Position numbers and translations under genes: made by a program. Shown piece after piece: positions 9,307 to 18,416 of a DNA stretch of 40,874 bases. The stretch lies in NCBI GenBank assembly GCA_019638935.1, contig JAHBSW010000020.1, forward strand, positions 1-40,874. The letters run 5' to 3'. Position 1 is the first letter of the stretch, and every line of letters starts with the position of its first letter. Below the pieces are notes generated by a model. The model was given only the letters and a program-made list of their open reading frames with translations. It made no database searches and was not told the DNA's origin. The DNA comes from Cryobacterium sp. (GTDB taxonomy: Bacteria; Actinomycetota; Actinomycetes; Actinomycetales; Microbacteriaceae).

Positions 9307-9980
9307 CCGTCCTGAGCCTTCGCGGGCACGACGCGCACGCAGCAGTGCCCGTCTGTCGGCGGCACGAATTCCACGCGGCGGTCGGTCGCTCCGGATGCTT
9401 CGGCAACCCCCTCGAGCAGCGCGAGGTTCGTCTGGCAGATGACGTCCGAGTGCTTCGTGGCGAGCTTGTGGAACGGGCAGTTCGTCAGCAGAAGGCCGCC
9501 GTCGCCGTCGTCCTGTGGCTCGTAGCCGCAGGAGGTGAGTGCGGCATCCAGCCCGCCTGAGCGCGCGGCGAGGTCGCGGCCGGCCTCGGTCGCGACGGCG
9601 GTGAGCACGTCGCGCACGGGTCGACCGGTGCGATCGGACTGCTCGACGGCGGCGGCGAGAAGTTCGCCGGCGAGGTCGTACTGCCGCGGTGGAACCGAGA
9701 CCGAGAGCTCGCGCTCAGCGGCACGGTAGAGCTTGGCGGGCCGGCCTGAGCCCGGTCCGGTTCGTCCGGTGAGCCGCTTGAACTCGATCTCGAGGAGCCC
9801 CTCGTCGACGAGGCGATCGAGGTGGAACGCCGCGGTGCTGCGCGGCACTTCGAGTGCTGTCGCCGCGTCATCGCGGCTCACGGGGTTCGCGCTTGAACGC
9901 ACGAAGTCGAAGAGCGCTCGCCGCTGGGGGTCGGTGAGTGTGGCGACCGCGGAGATGTGTTCGACTCTCGATTCGCTCAT
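9303..9980 (-). CDS. SufR-like Fe-S-sensing HTH regulator (COG2345 type)
   Basis: A 225-aa regulator. Residues about 15-65 are a winged helix (DPQRRALFDFVRSS ... STAAFHLDRLVDEGLL), followed by GPGSGRPAKLYR, a typical wing. The C-terminal half carries C150, C168 in NCPFH, C182 in ICQTN and C213/C214 in GHCCV. This spacing matches the cysteine-ligand pattern of SufR repressors, which sense a [4Fe-4S] cluster. It is divergent from the DoxX/folE operon and shares a 92-bp control region with it, so that operon is its most likely target. A -10 box TAGGAT (9992-9987) 6 nt before the ATG suggests a leaderless start. No suf genes are in the window. Confidence 0.88.
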   Translation of the reverse strand: MSESRVEHISAVATLTDPQRRALFDFVRSSANPVSRDDAATALEVPRSTAAFHLDRLVDEGLLEIEFKRLTGRTGPGSGRPAKLYRAAERELSVSVPPRQYDLAGELLAAAVEQSDRTGRPVRDVLTAVATEAGRDLAARSGGLDAALTSCGYEPQDDGDGGLLLTNCPFHKLATKHSDVICQTNLALLEGVAEASGATDRRVEFVPPTDGHCCVRVVPAKAQDG

Positions 9981-10004
9981 GACTCCATCCTATCTCTAAA
10001 AAAG

Positions 10005-10040
10005 TAAATCTTGACAAAAGAATTATGCGAGGCCTACAGT
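10005..10040 (+). promoter_or_regulatory. Divergent promoter and candidate operator of the pterin operon
   Basis: TTGACA at 10011-10016, an 18-nt spacer and TACAGT at 10035-10040 form a strong forward promoter. The inverted repeat TAAATCTT-GACAA-AAGAATTA (10005-10025, one mismatch) is centred on the -35 box. The stretch is unusually AT-rich for this genome, and the reverse promoter of the regulator starts in the same place, so a regulator bound here could control both directions. Confidence 0.65.
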
Positions 10041-10072
10041 CGGATTCGAAACACTCCGGAAAGGAACCCACC

Positions 10073-10522
10073 GTGACCGCGACCACCGCTACGACATCCG
10101 CGAAAGTCACTCTGATGCGACAGAACCCAGCCTGGCAGGCCTTCATCCTCCTCCGCACGATCTTCACGGTCGCTCCGATCCTGTTCGGGCTGGACAAGTT
10201 CTTCAACCTGCTCGTCGACTGGCCGATCTATGTCTCGCCGATCGTGACCGACGCCCTTCTCCTCAGCGGTCAGCAGTTCATGTACGTCGTCGGCGTCATC
10301 GAGATCGTCGCCGGACTCACCGTGCTCGTGAAACCCCGGTTCGGGTCCCTTCTCGTCGCCGCCTGGCTCGCGATCATCATCGTGAACCTGCTTCTCGTGC
10401 CCGGTTTTTACGATGTCGCGCTGCGTGACTTCGGGCTCTTCGTCGCCGCCCTCGCACTCTTCTGCCTGTCGCGGGTGCAGGATCTTCGCGCAGCGGGCAG
10501 CGCAGCAGGTCTGAGTCGATGA
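10073..10522 (+). CDS. DoxX-like four-helix membrane protein
   Basis: A 149-aa membrane protein with four hydrophobic helices, at about 24-44, 64-84, 90-112 and 118-138. It resembles DoxX/DUF417-like small membrane proteins (LRTIFTVAPILFGLDKFFN ... GVIEIVAGLTVLV). Family members are linked to redox and thiol homeostasis, but most are uncharacterised. The GTG at 10073 follows a GGAAAGGA ribosome-binding sequence. Its TGA overlaps the ATG of folE (ATGA), so it is translationally coupled to the first pterin gene. It is the first gene of the operon opposite the SufR-like regulator. Confidence 0.85.
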   Translation: MTATTATTSAKVTLMRQNPAWQAFILLRTIFTVAPILFGLDKFFNLLVDWPIYVSPIVTDALLLSGQQFMYVVGVIEIVAGLTVLVKPRFGSLLVAAWLAIIIVNLLLVPGFYDVALRDFGLFVAALALFCLSRVQDLRAAGSAAGLSR

Positions 10523-11139
10523 TCGAGCCGCAGCGTGAAGCCGGTGAGCGTCCCTGCCTGACGATCGTGGAGGGCGGGGATGCGAGCAATGCCGCCCGCG
10601 CCGAGGAGGCTGTCGCCGACCTGCTCATCGCGCTCGGGCGCGATGTGACGAGCGAGCGGCTCATCGACACTCCGCGCCGGGTCGCGGCGAGCCTCCTCGA
10701 GCTCCTGTCCCCGCGCGCGTTCGCAATGACGACGTTCCCGAACGAGGAGGGCTACGAGGAGCTGGTGCTCGTTCGGGACATCCCCTTCCACTCGCTGTGC
10801 GAGCACCACCTGCTGCCGTTTCGCGGCGTCGCCCATGTGGGCTATGTCCCCGGGGAACGGCTTGTCGGCCTCTCCAAGCTCGCGCGCGTCGTCGAGCTGT
10901 TCTCGCACGACCTGCAGGTGCAGGAGCGGCTGACGAAGCAGATCGCCAGCCACCTCGACGAGCAGCTCGCCCCGCGCGCAGTCGGCGTCGTTCTCGAGGC
11001 CGAGCACCTGTGCATGACGCTCCGCGGAGCGCAGGCGGCCGGCGCGATGACGACGACATCCGCGTTCACCGGCGTTCTGGCGGAGAACGCTGCACTGCGA
11101 CAGCGGTTCCACCGTGCCACCGGCGACCTGTCGGCCTGA
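10519..11139 (+). CDS. folE: GTP cyclohydrolase I (FolE)
   Basis: A 206-aa FolE, which converts GTP to 7,8-dihydroneopterin triphosphate, the first committed step of folate and pterin synthesis. Zinc ligands C94 and H97 in LCEHHLLPF and C165 in HLCM are present, with the substrate-binding region YVPGERLVGLSKLARVV. It starts by a 4-nt overlap with the DoxX gene. A housekeeping folE usually sits in a folE-folP-folB-folK cluster; here neither folB nor folK follows, so this may be a second copy dedicated to the operon. Whether another folE exists cannot be judged from this window. Confidence 0.97.
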   Translation: MIEPQREAGERPCLTIVEGGDASNAARAEEAVADLLIALGRDVTSERLIDTPRRVAASLLELLSPRAFAMTTFPNEEGYEELVLVRDIPFHSLCEHHLLPFRGVAHVGYVPGERLVGLSKLARVVELFSHDLQVQERLTKQIASHLDEQLAPRAVGVVLEAEHLCMTLRGAQAAGAMTTTSAFTGVLAENAALRQRFHRATGDLSA

Positions 11140-11167
11140 GCACGAGATCCACGAGCGAAAGAACACC

Positions 11168-12397
11168 ATGTCAACCAGGAAGAACTTCATCATCGTCGGC
11201 GGCGGTCTCGCCGGGGTGTCGGCCGCGGAGGAGCTGCGCACACAGGGCTTCGACGGCAGCATCCAGCTCATCGGCAAGGAGGCGCATGCGCCCTACATCC
11301 GCCCGCCGCTCTCCAAGGGCTATCTGAACGGCTCTGAGGGGCTGGAGGCCGTCTACGCGCATCCGCCGGAGTGGTATGGCCAGAACGATATCGACCTCCT
11401 CACCGAAACGAAGGCGTTCGGCGTGAACGCTGCCGCCCGTGAGGTCACGGTCTCCGGCGGCGCGCCGCTGCACTATGACAAGCTGCTCATCGCGACCGGG
11501 TCGTCGCCGCGTCTGCTCACGATCGACGGTGCCGAACTGGGCGGCGTGCACTACCTGCGCACCATGGACGACTCGACCGTGCTGCGCGGCGAGCTGGGTG
11601 CGGGCGGGCGCAGGCTCGTACTCATCGGTTCCGGATGGATCGGCATGGAGGTGGGGGCGACCGCACGCACCCTCGGCAACGAGGTGACGATTCTCGAGCG
11701 CGACCCCGTTCCACTCGCGAATGCGATCGGCGAGGAGCTGGGCGAGATGTTCACCGAGCTTCACCGCGAGCATGGCGTGGTGATCCGCACCTCGGTCGCG
11801 GTCGAGCGCATCGTCGGCCGTCATGGCAAGGTCTCGGGCGTCGTGCTCGCGGGCGGTGAAGAGGTGCCTGCCGACCTCGTCGTCATCGGGGTTGGTGTCG
11901 TGCCCAACGTCGCCCTCGCTGACGACGCGGGAATCATCACCGAGAACGGCATCGTGGTGGACGCATCGATGCGCTCGAGCGATCCCGACATCTTCGCGGC
12001 GGGCGACGTGGCGAACGCCTTCCACCCGCTCGCGAACATGCGCCTGCGCAGCGAGCACTGGGCCAACGCGATCGGCGAAGGAAAGGCGGCGGCGCGCGGG
12101 ATGCTCGGGCTGGACGAGAGCTACGAGGACATCCCCTACTTCTACACCGACCAGTTCGATGTCGGCATGGAGTACTCGGGATACGGACCGCTCACCAGGG
12201 GCGCGAAGGTGGTCTACCGCGGCAATCGCGCGGGCCGCGAGTTCGTCGCGTTCTGGATCAAGGACGGTTTCGTCGTCGCGGGAATGAACGTCAACGTGTG
12301 GGACGTCAACGAACACGTGCAGCGGCTCATTCGATCTGGCACAGTGGTCGATGAAGCACGGCTCGTTGATGAATCGATTTCGCTGGAGGATGTCTAG
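11168..12397 (+). CDS. NAD(P)H-dependent flavoprotein reductase (ferredoxin reductase family)
   Basis: A 409-aa two-dinucleotide-domain flavoprotein. The FAD motif VGGGLAGVSAAEEL is near residues 9-22, the NAD(P) motif IGSGWIGMEV near 158-167, and the second FAD contact DIFAAGDVAN near 291-300. It is related to reductases that pass electrons from NAD(P)H to ferredoxins or Rieske proteins, and to AIF-like proteins. The ATG at 11168 follows GAGCGAAAGAAC; upstream in-frame codons lie within folE. No ferredoxin gene is adjacent. In this operon it may supply reducing equivalents to a pterin-dependent step, which is inference. Confidence 0.9.
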   Translation: MSTRKNFIIVGGGLAGVSAAEELRTQGFDGSIQLIGKEAHAPYIRPPLSKGYLNGSEGLEAVYAHPPEWYGQNDIDLLTETKAFGVNAAAREVTVSGGAPLHYDKLLIATGSSPRLLTIDGAELGGVHYLRTMDDSTVLRGELGAGGRRLVLIGSGWIGMEVGATARTLGNEVTILERDPVPLANAIGEELGEMFTELHREHGVVIRTSVAVERIVGRHGKVSGVVLAGGEEVPADLVVIGVGVVPNVALADDAGIITENGIVVDASMRSSDPDIFAAGDVANAFHPLANMRLRSEHWANAIGEGKAAARGMLGLDESYEDIPYFYTDQFDVGMEYSGYGPLTRGAKVVYRGNRAGREFVAFWIKDGFVVAGMNVNVWDVNEHVQRLIRSGTVVDEARLVDESISLEDV

Positions 12398-12408
12398 AGG
12401 ATGTCTGC

Positions 12409-13275
12409 GTGATCCGCACGATCGGTCGTCGCACGTTCGATTTCGGCCGCCAGGTCGCCGTCATGGCGGTCGTCAACCGCACGCCCGACTCGTTCTACGA
12501 CAAGGGCGCGACGTTCGCGCTCGACCGCGCTGTCGAGGCGTGCGTTCGCGCTGCCGAGGCCGGAGCCGACTGGGTCGACATCGGGGGAGTGCCGTTCGGG
12601 CTCGGACCGGCGGTGTCCCTCGACGAGGAGCTCGAGCGCGTGGTGCCCGTCGTCGAGGCGATTGCCCGCGCATCCGACGTCGTCATCTCGGTGGACACGT
12701 TCAACGCCGTCGTCGCGCGGGAGGCGATCGCGGCGGGTGCATCCGTCATCAACGACACGAGCGGACTCTTCGACTCCGGCATGGCCGAGGCTGTCGCGGC
12801 GACGGAGGCGACGCTCGTGCTCACGCACAGCATGTCGCCACCCCGGGCCGAGCCTCCCCGACCCGAGTACACCGATGTCGTGATCGAGGTCGTCGACTTC
12901 CTGCGTGACCGGGTGGCCCGGGCTGAGGCGGCGGGCATACCCCGCGATCGGCTCATCATCGACCCCGGGCACGACCTCAACAAGAACACCTGGCACACGC
13001 TCGAACTGACACGCAGGCTGCGCGAGGTCGTCGCGCTCGGCCTGCCCACGCTCGCCGCCGTGTCGAACAAGGACTTCATCGGGGAGACACTGGACCGGGA
13101 GCAGGGGCAACGGCTCGAGGGCTCGCTCGCCGCCATGGTGTACTGCATCCTCGAGGGCGCCCGCATCGTGCGCATGCATGACGTGCGCGCCTCGGTCGAC
13201 GCGGTGCGCATGACGGAGGCGATTCTCGGCTGGCGCGATCCCGCCTACACGAAGCACAATCTCGGCGAAGGGTGA
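12409..13275 (+). CDS. Dihydropteroate synthase-like protein, FolP2 type
   Basis: A 288-aa TIM-barrel protein of the pterin-binding/DHPS family. NRTPDSFYDKG at 23-33 replaces the usual NVTPDSFSDGG, and DIGGVPFGLGP at 57-67 replaces DIGGESTRPG, so the p-aminobenzoate loop lacks the canonical STRPG. ISVDT (93-97), INDTSG (114-119) and IIDPGHDLNKN are kept. These changes match mycobacterial FolP2 (Rv1207), which is reported to lack normal DHPS activity. The GTG start has AGAGGA upstream and lies 11 nt after the flavoprotein stop. Pterin binding is likely; the second substrate may not be p-aminobenzoate. Confidence 0.88.
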   Translation: MIRTIGRRTFDFGRQVAVMAVVNRTPDSFYDKGATFALDRAVEACVRAAEAGADWVDIGGVPFGLGPAVSLDEELERVVPVVEAIARASDVVISVDTFNAVVAREAIAAGASVINDTSGLFDSGMAEAVAATEATLVLTHSMSPPRAEPPRPEYTDVVIEVVDFLRDRVARAEAAGIPRDRLIIDPGHDLNKNTWHTLELTRRLREVVALGLPTLAAVSNKDFIGETLDREQGQRLEGSLAAMVYCILEGARIVRMHDVRASVDAVRMTEAILGWRDPAYTKHNLGEG

Positions 13276-13279
13276 GCGG

Positions 13280-14029
13280 ATGGCCGACCATCCCGATCGC
13301 GCGCGCATCGATCGACTGTGGCCGCGTGTCGGAGCGGATCTCGACGATGCGGCTCTCGTTGCCGACCTGAGCAGCGACTCGCCGGTGCTGCGCGTGAACT
13401 TCGTCGCGAGTGTCGACGGATCAGCGACACAGGAGGGCCGATCCGGCGGCCTCTCCGACGACGCCGACAAGCGCTACTTCGAGCTGCTGCGTCGCGTGAG
13501 CGACGTGGTGCTCGTCGGTGCGGGCACGGTGCGCACGGAGGGCTACGGCGCGCTTCGGGTGAGCGACGACTCGGTGCGGTGGCGCGTCGAGCACGGCCTG
13601 AGCGAGCATCCGGTGTTCGCGATCGTGAGCCGCTCGCTCGACCTCGACCCCGCCATCGTCGCCGAGGCGCCCGTGCGGCCGATCCTGTTCACGATTCAGG
13701 ATGCGCTGATTCCCGCTGCGCTCGCCGCCGCCGATGTGGTCGTGGCCGGCGTCGAACGCGTGGAGGGCGGCCGCATCCTCGCGGCCCTTGCCGAGCGGGG
13801 GCTCGAGACGGTGCTGTGCGAGGGCGGCCCGCACCTCTTCGCGAGCCTGCTCGACGACGATGTGGTCGACGAGCTGTGTCTCACCGTCTCACCCGTGCTC
13901 GAGGGCGGGGACGGGATGCGGATCACGTCGGGGCTGGCTGAGCGTCGAGGCCTCGAACCGGTCAGCATCCTGCGGTCGAACAGCACGCTCCTTCTGCGGT
14001 ATCGGCGCGCGCGAGACCGGGGCTACTGA
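13280..14029 (+). CDS. RibD C-terminal-type reductase (DHFR-analogue / pyrimidine reductase family)
   Basis: A 249-aa protein of the RibD_C fold, related to DHFR. Key segments are LRVNFVASVDGSAT, DVVLVGAGTVRTEGYG, CEGGPHLFASLL and DELCLTVSPVLEGG. There is no deaminase domain, so it is not a full RibD. Its closest known relative in my recollection is mycobacterial Rv2671, which is reported to act as a dihydrofolate reductase analogue. Placed 4 bp after the FolP2-like gene and downstream of folE, it would fit as the reductase of a dihydropterin product. It ends in a 7-bp convergent overlap with the next minus-strand gene. Confidence 0.88.
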   Translation: MADHPDRARIDRLWPRVGADLDDAALVADLSSDSPVLRVNFVASVDGSATQEGRSGGLSDDADKRYFELLRRVSDVVLVGAGTVRTEGYGALRVSDDSVRWRVEHGLSEHPVFAIVSRSLDLDPAIVAEAPVRPILFTIQDALIPAALAAADVVVAGVERVEGGRILAALAERGLETVLCEGGPHLFASLLDDDVVDELCLTVSPVLEGGDGMRITSGLAERRGLEPVSILRSNSTLLLRYRRARDRGY

Positions 14030-14310
14030 CCCGACTTCGCCAGTCTGCTGCGGCGGCCCACACCGCGAACGAGCAGCACGACGAGCAGCACGAAAGCCAC
14101 CGGCAGCGCGAAGAGCGGCAGCATGAGAATCGCCGGCCACAGGCCTTGGCTGAAGCCGTCGTCGGCACCAGCACCCAGCTGGGTGGCGACGACGACCGCG
14201 ACGAAGGCGATGACGCTCGCCACCACGAGGCCGACGGTCATGAACGCAAGAATGCGATCGAAGCGGGAGGACTCGGGAGCGCTGCTCTCTCGGGCATTGG
14301 CATTCGGCAC
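14023..14310 (-). CDS. Small two-helix membrane protein
   Basis: A 95-aa protein, VPNANARESSAPESSRFDRILAF..., with two hydrophobic helices at about 23-45 and 58-80 and a basic C-terminus. I do not recognise a named family. The GTG at 14310 is chosen because the -10 box TATCCT (14322-14317) lies 6 nt before it, giving a leaderless start; the longer in-frame reading to 14379 would run through the promoter. It is convergent with the RibD_C gene and divergent from cspB. Confidence 0.7.
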   Translation of the reverse strand: MPNANARESSAPESSRFDRILAFMTVGLVVASVIAFVAVVVATQLGAGADDGFSQGLWPAILMLPLFALPVAFVLLVVLLVRGVGRRSRLAKSGQ

Positions 14311-14402
14311 TGTCTCAGGATACCCGTAGGCTAGTAGGCACCCTGTCGCGGTCACCGATGCGACAGGCGTGTACACCACTGGGGCAGTGAAAGGCGAGGC
14401 AG

Positions 14403-14780
14403 ATGCCTACCGGCAGGGTCAAGTTCTACGACGAGGAAAAGGGCTTCGGTTTCATCGCGAGCGATGACGGCACCGAGGTCTTCTTGCACGCCTCCGCTCT
14501 GCCCGCCGGCGTGACGGTCAAGGCCGGCACGAAGCTCGAGTTCGGTATCGCCGACGGCAAACGCGGTGCGCAGGCGCTCTCGGTTCGGGTCGTTGAGGCG
14601 CCGGCTCGTGAGAAGCTCAGCCGCAAGCCCGCCGACGACATGGCGGTCATCGTCGAGGATCTCGTCAAGGTGCTCGACGGCATCGGCTCGAACCTCAAGC
14701 GTGGTCGCTACCCCGAGAACGCAAGCGCGCGCAAGATCGCCGCGATGCTGCGCAAGGTCGCGGACGAACTGGATGCCTGA
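14403..14780 (+). CDS. Cold-shock domain protein with C-terminal extension (CspB type)
   Basis: A 125-aa protein. Residues 1-65 are a cold-shock domain (VKFYDEEKGFGFIASDDGTEVFLHASAL), and residues 75-125 a helical extension (DDMAVIVEDLVKVLDGIGSNLKRGRYPENASARKIAAMLRKVADELDA) seen in actinobacterial CspB-like proteins. It likely binds RNA; the role of the extension is unknown. Its stop overlaps the start of the DUF3027 gene by 8 nt. The order cspB - DUF3027 - DUF2530 - serC is conserved in outline in mycobacteria (Rv0871-Rv0884 region), which supports vertical inheritance. Confidence 0.93.
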   Translation: MPTGRVKFYDEEKGFGFIASDDGTEVFLHASALPAGVTVKAGTKLEFGIADGKRGAQALSVRVVEAPAREKLSRKPADDMAVIVEDLVKVLDGIGSNLKRGRYPENASARKIAAMLRKVADELDA

Positions 14781-15444
14781 AGCAACTCCCGAGGACTTCG
14801 AACTCGCGCGCGAGGCGCTGCTGTCGATCACGACCGCGGACACGATCGGCGAGCCGGCCGGCTCGATCGACGAGGCCGATGGAGTCACGACGGTCTACTT
14901 CGAGACGACCGTGCGCAGCTACCGCGGCTGGCGGTGGACGGTCAGCATCGCCCACGTCGAGGGTCTTGGGCCGAGCGTGCTCGAAACCGAGCTCACGCCC
15001 GGTGACGGTGCGCTGCTGTCACCCGACTGGGTTCCGTGGGCCGACCGGATGGCCGACTATCGCGCCGCTCAGGCAGCGATCGGCGAGGTCGAGTCCGACG
15101 ATGAGCTCGATGACGACGAGCTCGACGACGACGATGATGACGACGACTACGGCATCGACGACCTCGATGAGGACGATGACGTCGACGACGAGTTCCGTGA
15201 GCACGACGATGTCGACGGTGTCGACATCGACTCCGTCGATGCCGACGGCGACGGGGTGATCGACGACGATGTCGTCATCGGTGCCGGTACGGTGATCGGT
15301 CCGCGGTCAGCGACGACGTCGCACGTGGGTGTAGAGGAGCCCGACGACACCGAGGGCGATGCCGACGAGGCAGGTCCCGAGCCACAGGTCCGGGCTCGCC
15401 GCGTGCGCTCCGGGAACCGCAAGAAGACCGACGAGGGCGAGTAG
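14773..15444 (+). CDS. DUF3027 protein with long acidic tract
   Basis: A 223-aa protein. Residues 1-100 hold the conserved DUF3027 core (YRGWRWTVSIAHVEG ... LLSPDWVPWADRM). Residues about 110-185 are an extreme Asp/Glu tract with many Asp-Asp repeats, and the tail is basic (RARRVRSGNRKK). The acidic tract could bind cations or basic partners; no function is established. Translation is coupled to cspB by overlap. The last 138 bp are antisense to the DUF2530 gene, so the C-terminal tail is constrained by, or derived from, the opposite strand. Confidence 0.85.
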   Translation: MPEATPEDFELAREALLSITTADTIGEPAGSIDEADGVTTVYFETTVRSYRGWRWTVSIAHVEGLGPSVLETELTPGDGALLSPDWVPWADRMADYRAAQAAIGEVESDDELDDDELDDDDDDDDYGIDDLDEDDDVDDEFREHDDVDGVDIDSVDADGDGVIDDDVVIGAGTVIGPRSATTSHVGVEEPDDTEGDADEAGPEPQVRARRVRSGNRKKTDEGE

Positions 15445-15540
15445 CCACACTCCGAGCCCGATGAGCATGGGTGTTCGATCGTCGGTCGTGACGGGCGCAG
15501 GGTCTGGCTTGCGCTCCGACTCCTTCAGATACCACCGCAT
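15307..15540 (-). CDS. DUF2530 two-helix membrane protein
   Basis: A 77-aa membrane protein, MRWYLKESERKPDPAPV..., with two hydrophobic helices at about 25-43 and 51-70 and a basic end HVRRRR. The WLGTCLVGIALGVVGLLY segment fits the DUF2530 family, which is of unknown function. Its ATG lies 2 nt after the serC stop on the same strand, so it is probably translated by ribosomes leaving serC. It overlaps the 3' end of the DUF3027 gene by 138 bp in antisense. Confidence 0.8.
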   Translation of the reverse strand: MRWYLKESERKPDPAPVTTDDRTPMLIGLGVWLLALVGLLAVPGAHAASPDLWLGTCLVGIALGVVGLLYTHVRRRR

Positions 15541-15542
15541 GG

Positions 15543-17469
<1,927 letters not shown>

Positions 17470-17474
17470 CGACA

Positions 17475-17520
17475 GGGTTGCACTGCGGTTGCAGTGCGAT
17501 TGCGCTGGGTTGCACTGCGG
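17475..17520 (+). repeat. Direct/inverted repeat cluster
   Basis: GGGTTGCACTGCGG occurs exactly twice (17475-17488 and 17507-17520). Between them GCACTGC-GGTT-GCAGTGC (17480-17497) forms a perfect 7-bp stem. It starts 6 bp after the dtxR-like stop and may act as its terminator or as a binding site for the next gene. Confidence 0.6.
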
Positions 17521-17601
17521 CGCGCCAACGCCAGCGATTTGCTCTGCGTGGGGTTAACCTTGAGAGTCCGCTCGAAAAGCGAGCAGTTCAAGGAGTTCCG
17601 A

Positions 17602-17700
17602 ATGTTGAAGGATCGCACCATCCAAACCGTGGATGAGCGTGCTCTCTTCTTCATACGGCGGAGCAACGGTTACGCCTGCCAGGCCGTAATCGTGATGTGA
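17602..17700 (+). CDS. Small ORF (32 aa), possible leader peptide or small protein
   Basis: MLKDRTIQTVDERALFFIRR then SNGYACQAVIVM, 32 aa. A full AAGGAG lies 6 nt before the ATG, and an intrinsic terminator begins 3 nt after the stop, so this is a self-contained short transcription unit. There is no signal peptide or clear helix. I do not recognise it. It could be a free-standing small protein, or a leader whose translation affects read-through into the HNH endonuclease gene 117 bp downstream. Confidence 0.5.
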   Translation: MLKDRTIQTVDERALFFIRRSNGYACQAVIVM

Positions 17701-17702
17701 GA

Positions 17703-17731
17703 AGCACTGCCATTTCGGCGGTGCTTTTTTT
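17703..17731 (+). terminator. Intrinsic terminator after the 32-aa ORF
   Basis: AGCACTGCC-ATTTC-GGCGGTGCT is a 9-bp stem with one T-G wobble, directly followed by a run of seven T (17725-17731). This is the clearest rho-independent terminator in the window. Confidence 0.9.
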
Positions 17732-17816
17732 GTTCAGGCTCACCTTGTTCGCCTTAGCGAGTGGACGAATCGAACACCTGCAAGCCGTGCAGGTCTCTTC
17801 GGAAGGATGAAGCTCC

Positions 17817-18326
17817 ATGCGCACTCTGGTTCTCAACGCGGGGTTCGAGCCCCTTGCCGTCGTCTCGTTCAAACGAGCACTCGTGCTCGTCATGAACGAT
17901 AAGGCGACGGTTCTTGCCGCGGATGACGAGCATCCGGTCTTCGGGTCGTTCGGGTCGTTGCAGCGGCCGTCGGTGATTCTGCTGACGCGCTACGTGCGCA
18001 TCCCCACGGGTCGCATGATTCCCGTGAGCCGACGCGGGGTGCTGCGGCGCGACAACCAGCGCTGCGCCTACTGCGGGCACTCGGCGTCGACCATCGACCA
18101 CGTGCTGCCGCGCTCGCGCGGGGGCCAGGACACCTGGGAGAACCTCGTCGCGTGCTGCCTGCGCTGCAACAACCTCAAAGGCGACCGCACTCCCGCCGAG
18201 ATGCGCTGGGAACTGCGCCTCACACCGAGGCCCCCGCACGGCACCCAGTGGCTCGTGCGCGGCATCGAGCGGCCCGTGCCCGAGTGGGGAGAGTTTCTCG
18301 AGCCGGCGGCGTTCGCGGCGGCGTGA
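17817..18326 (+). CDS. HNH endonuclease family protein
   Basis: A 169-aa protein widely kept in actinobacteria. The C-terminal half has the HNH zinc-finger nuclease signature: RRDNQRCAYCGHSASTIDHV, then PRSRGGQDTWENLV, then ACCLRCNNLKGDRTPAEM, with two CxxC zinc pairs and the DH catalytic dyad. The N-terminal part (MRTLVLNAGFEPLAVVSFKRA) is family specific. Biological target is unknown. GGAAGGA lies 9 nt before the ATG. A 7-bp hairpin ACCTGCA-AGCCG-TGCAGGT (17776-17794) sits just upstream. Confidence 0.92.
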   Translation: MRTLVLNAGFEPLAVVSFKRALVLVMNDKATVLAADDEHPVFGSFGSLQRPSVILLTRYVRIPTGRMIPVSRRGVLRRDNQRCAYCGHSASTIDHVLPRSRGGQDTWENLVACCLRCNNLKGDRTPAEMRWELRLTPRPPHGTQWLVRGIERPVPEWGEFLEPAAFAAA

Positions 18327-18370
18327 CTCACTCGCTGTCTCGCCGGTCGCACAGAGCGCACCGGGATCGC

Positions 18371-18409
18371 GGGTCGAGTAGCGCGCCCTCGGCGCGCGTG
18401 TCGAGACCC
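18371..18409. repeat. Dispersed-type palindrome between convergent genes
   Basis: GGGTCGAGTAGCGCGCC-CTC-GGCGCGCGTGTCGAGACCC forms a long stem with minor mismatch. It lies between the convergent HNH and VOC genes. It is related in sequence to the palindrome at 6227-6304 (GTCTCGA/CGAGAC and GAGTAGCGCGC/GAGTGGCGCGC). It is probably a bidirectional terminator and part of a dispersed family, which I recall as common in Microbacteriaceae. Confidence 0.75.
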
Positions 18410-18416
18410 TAGCCCT

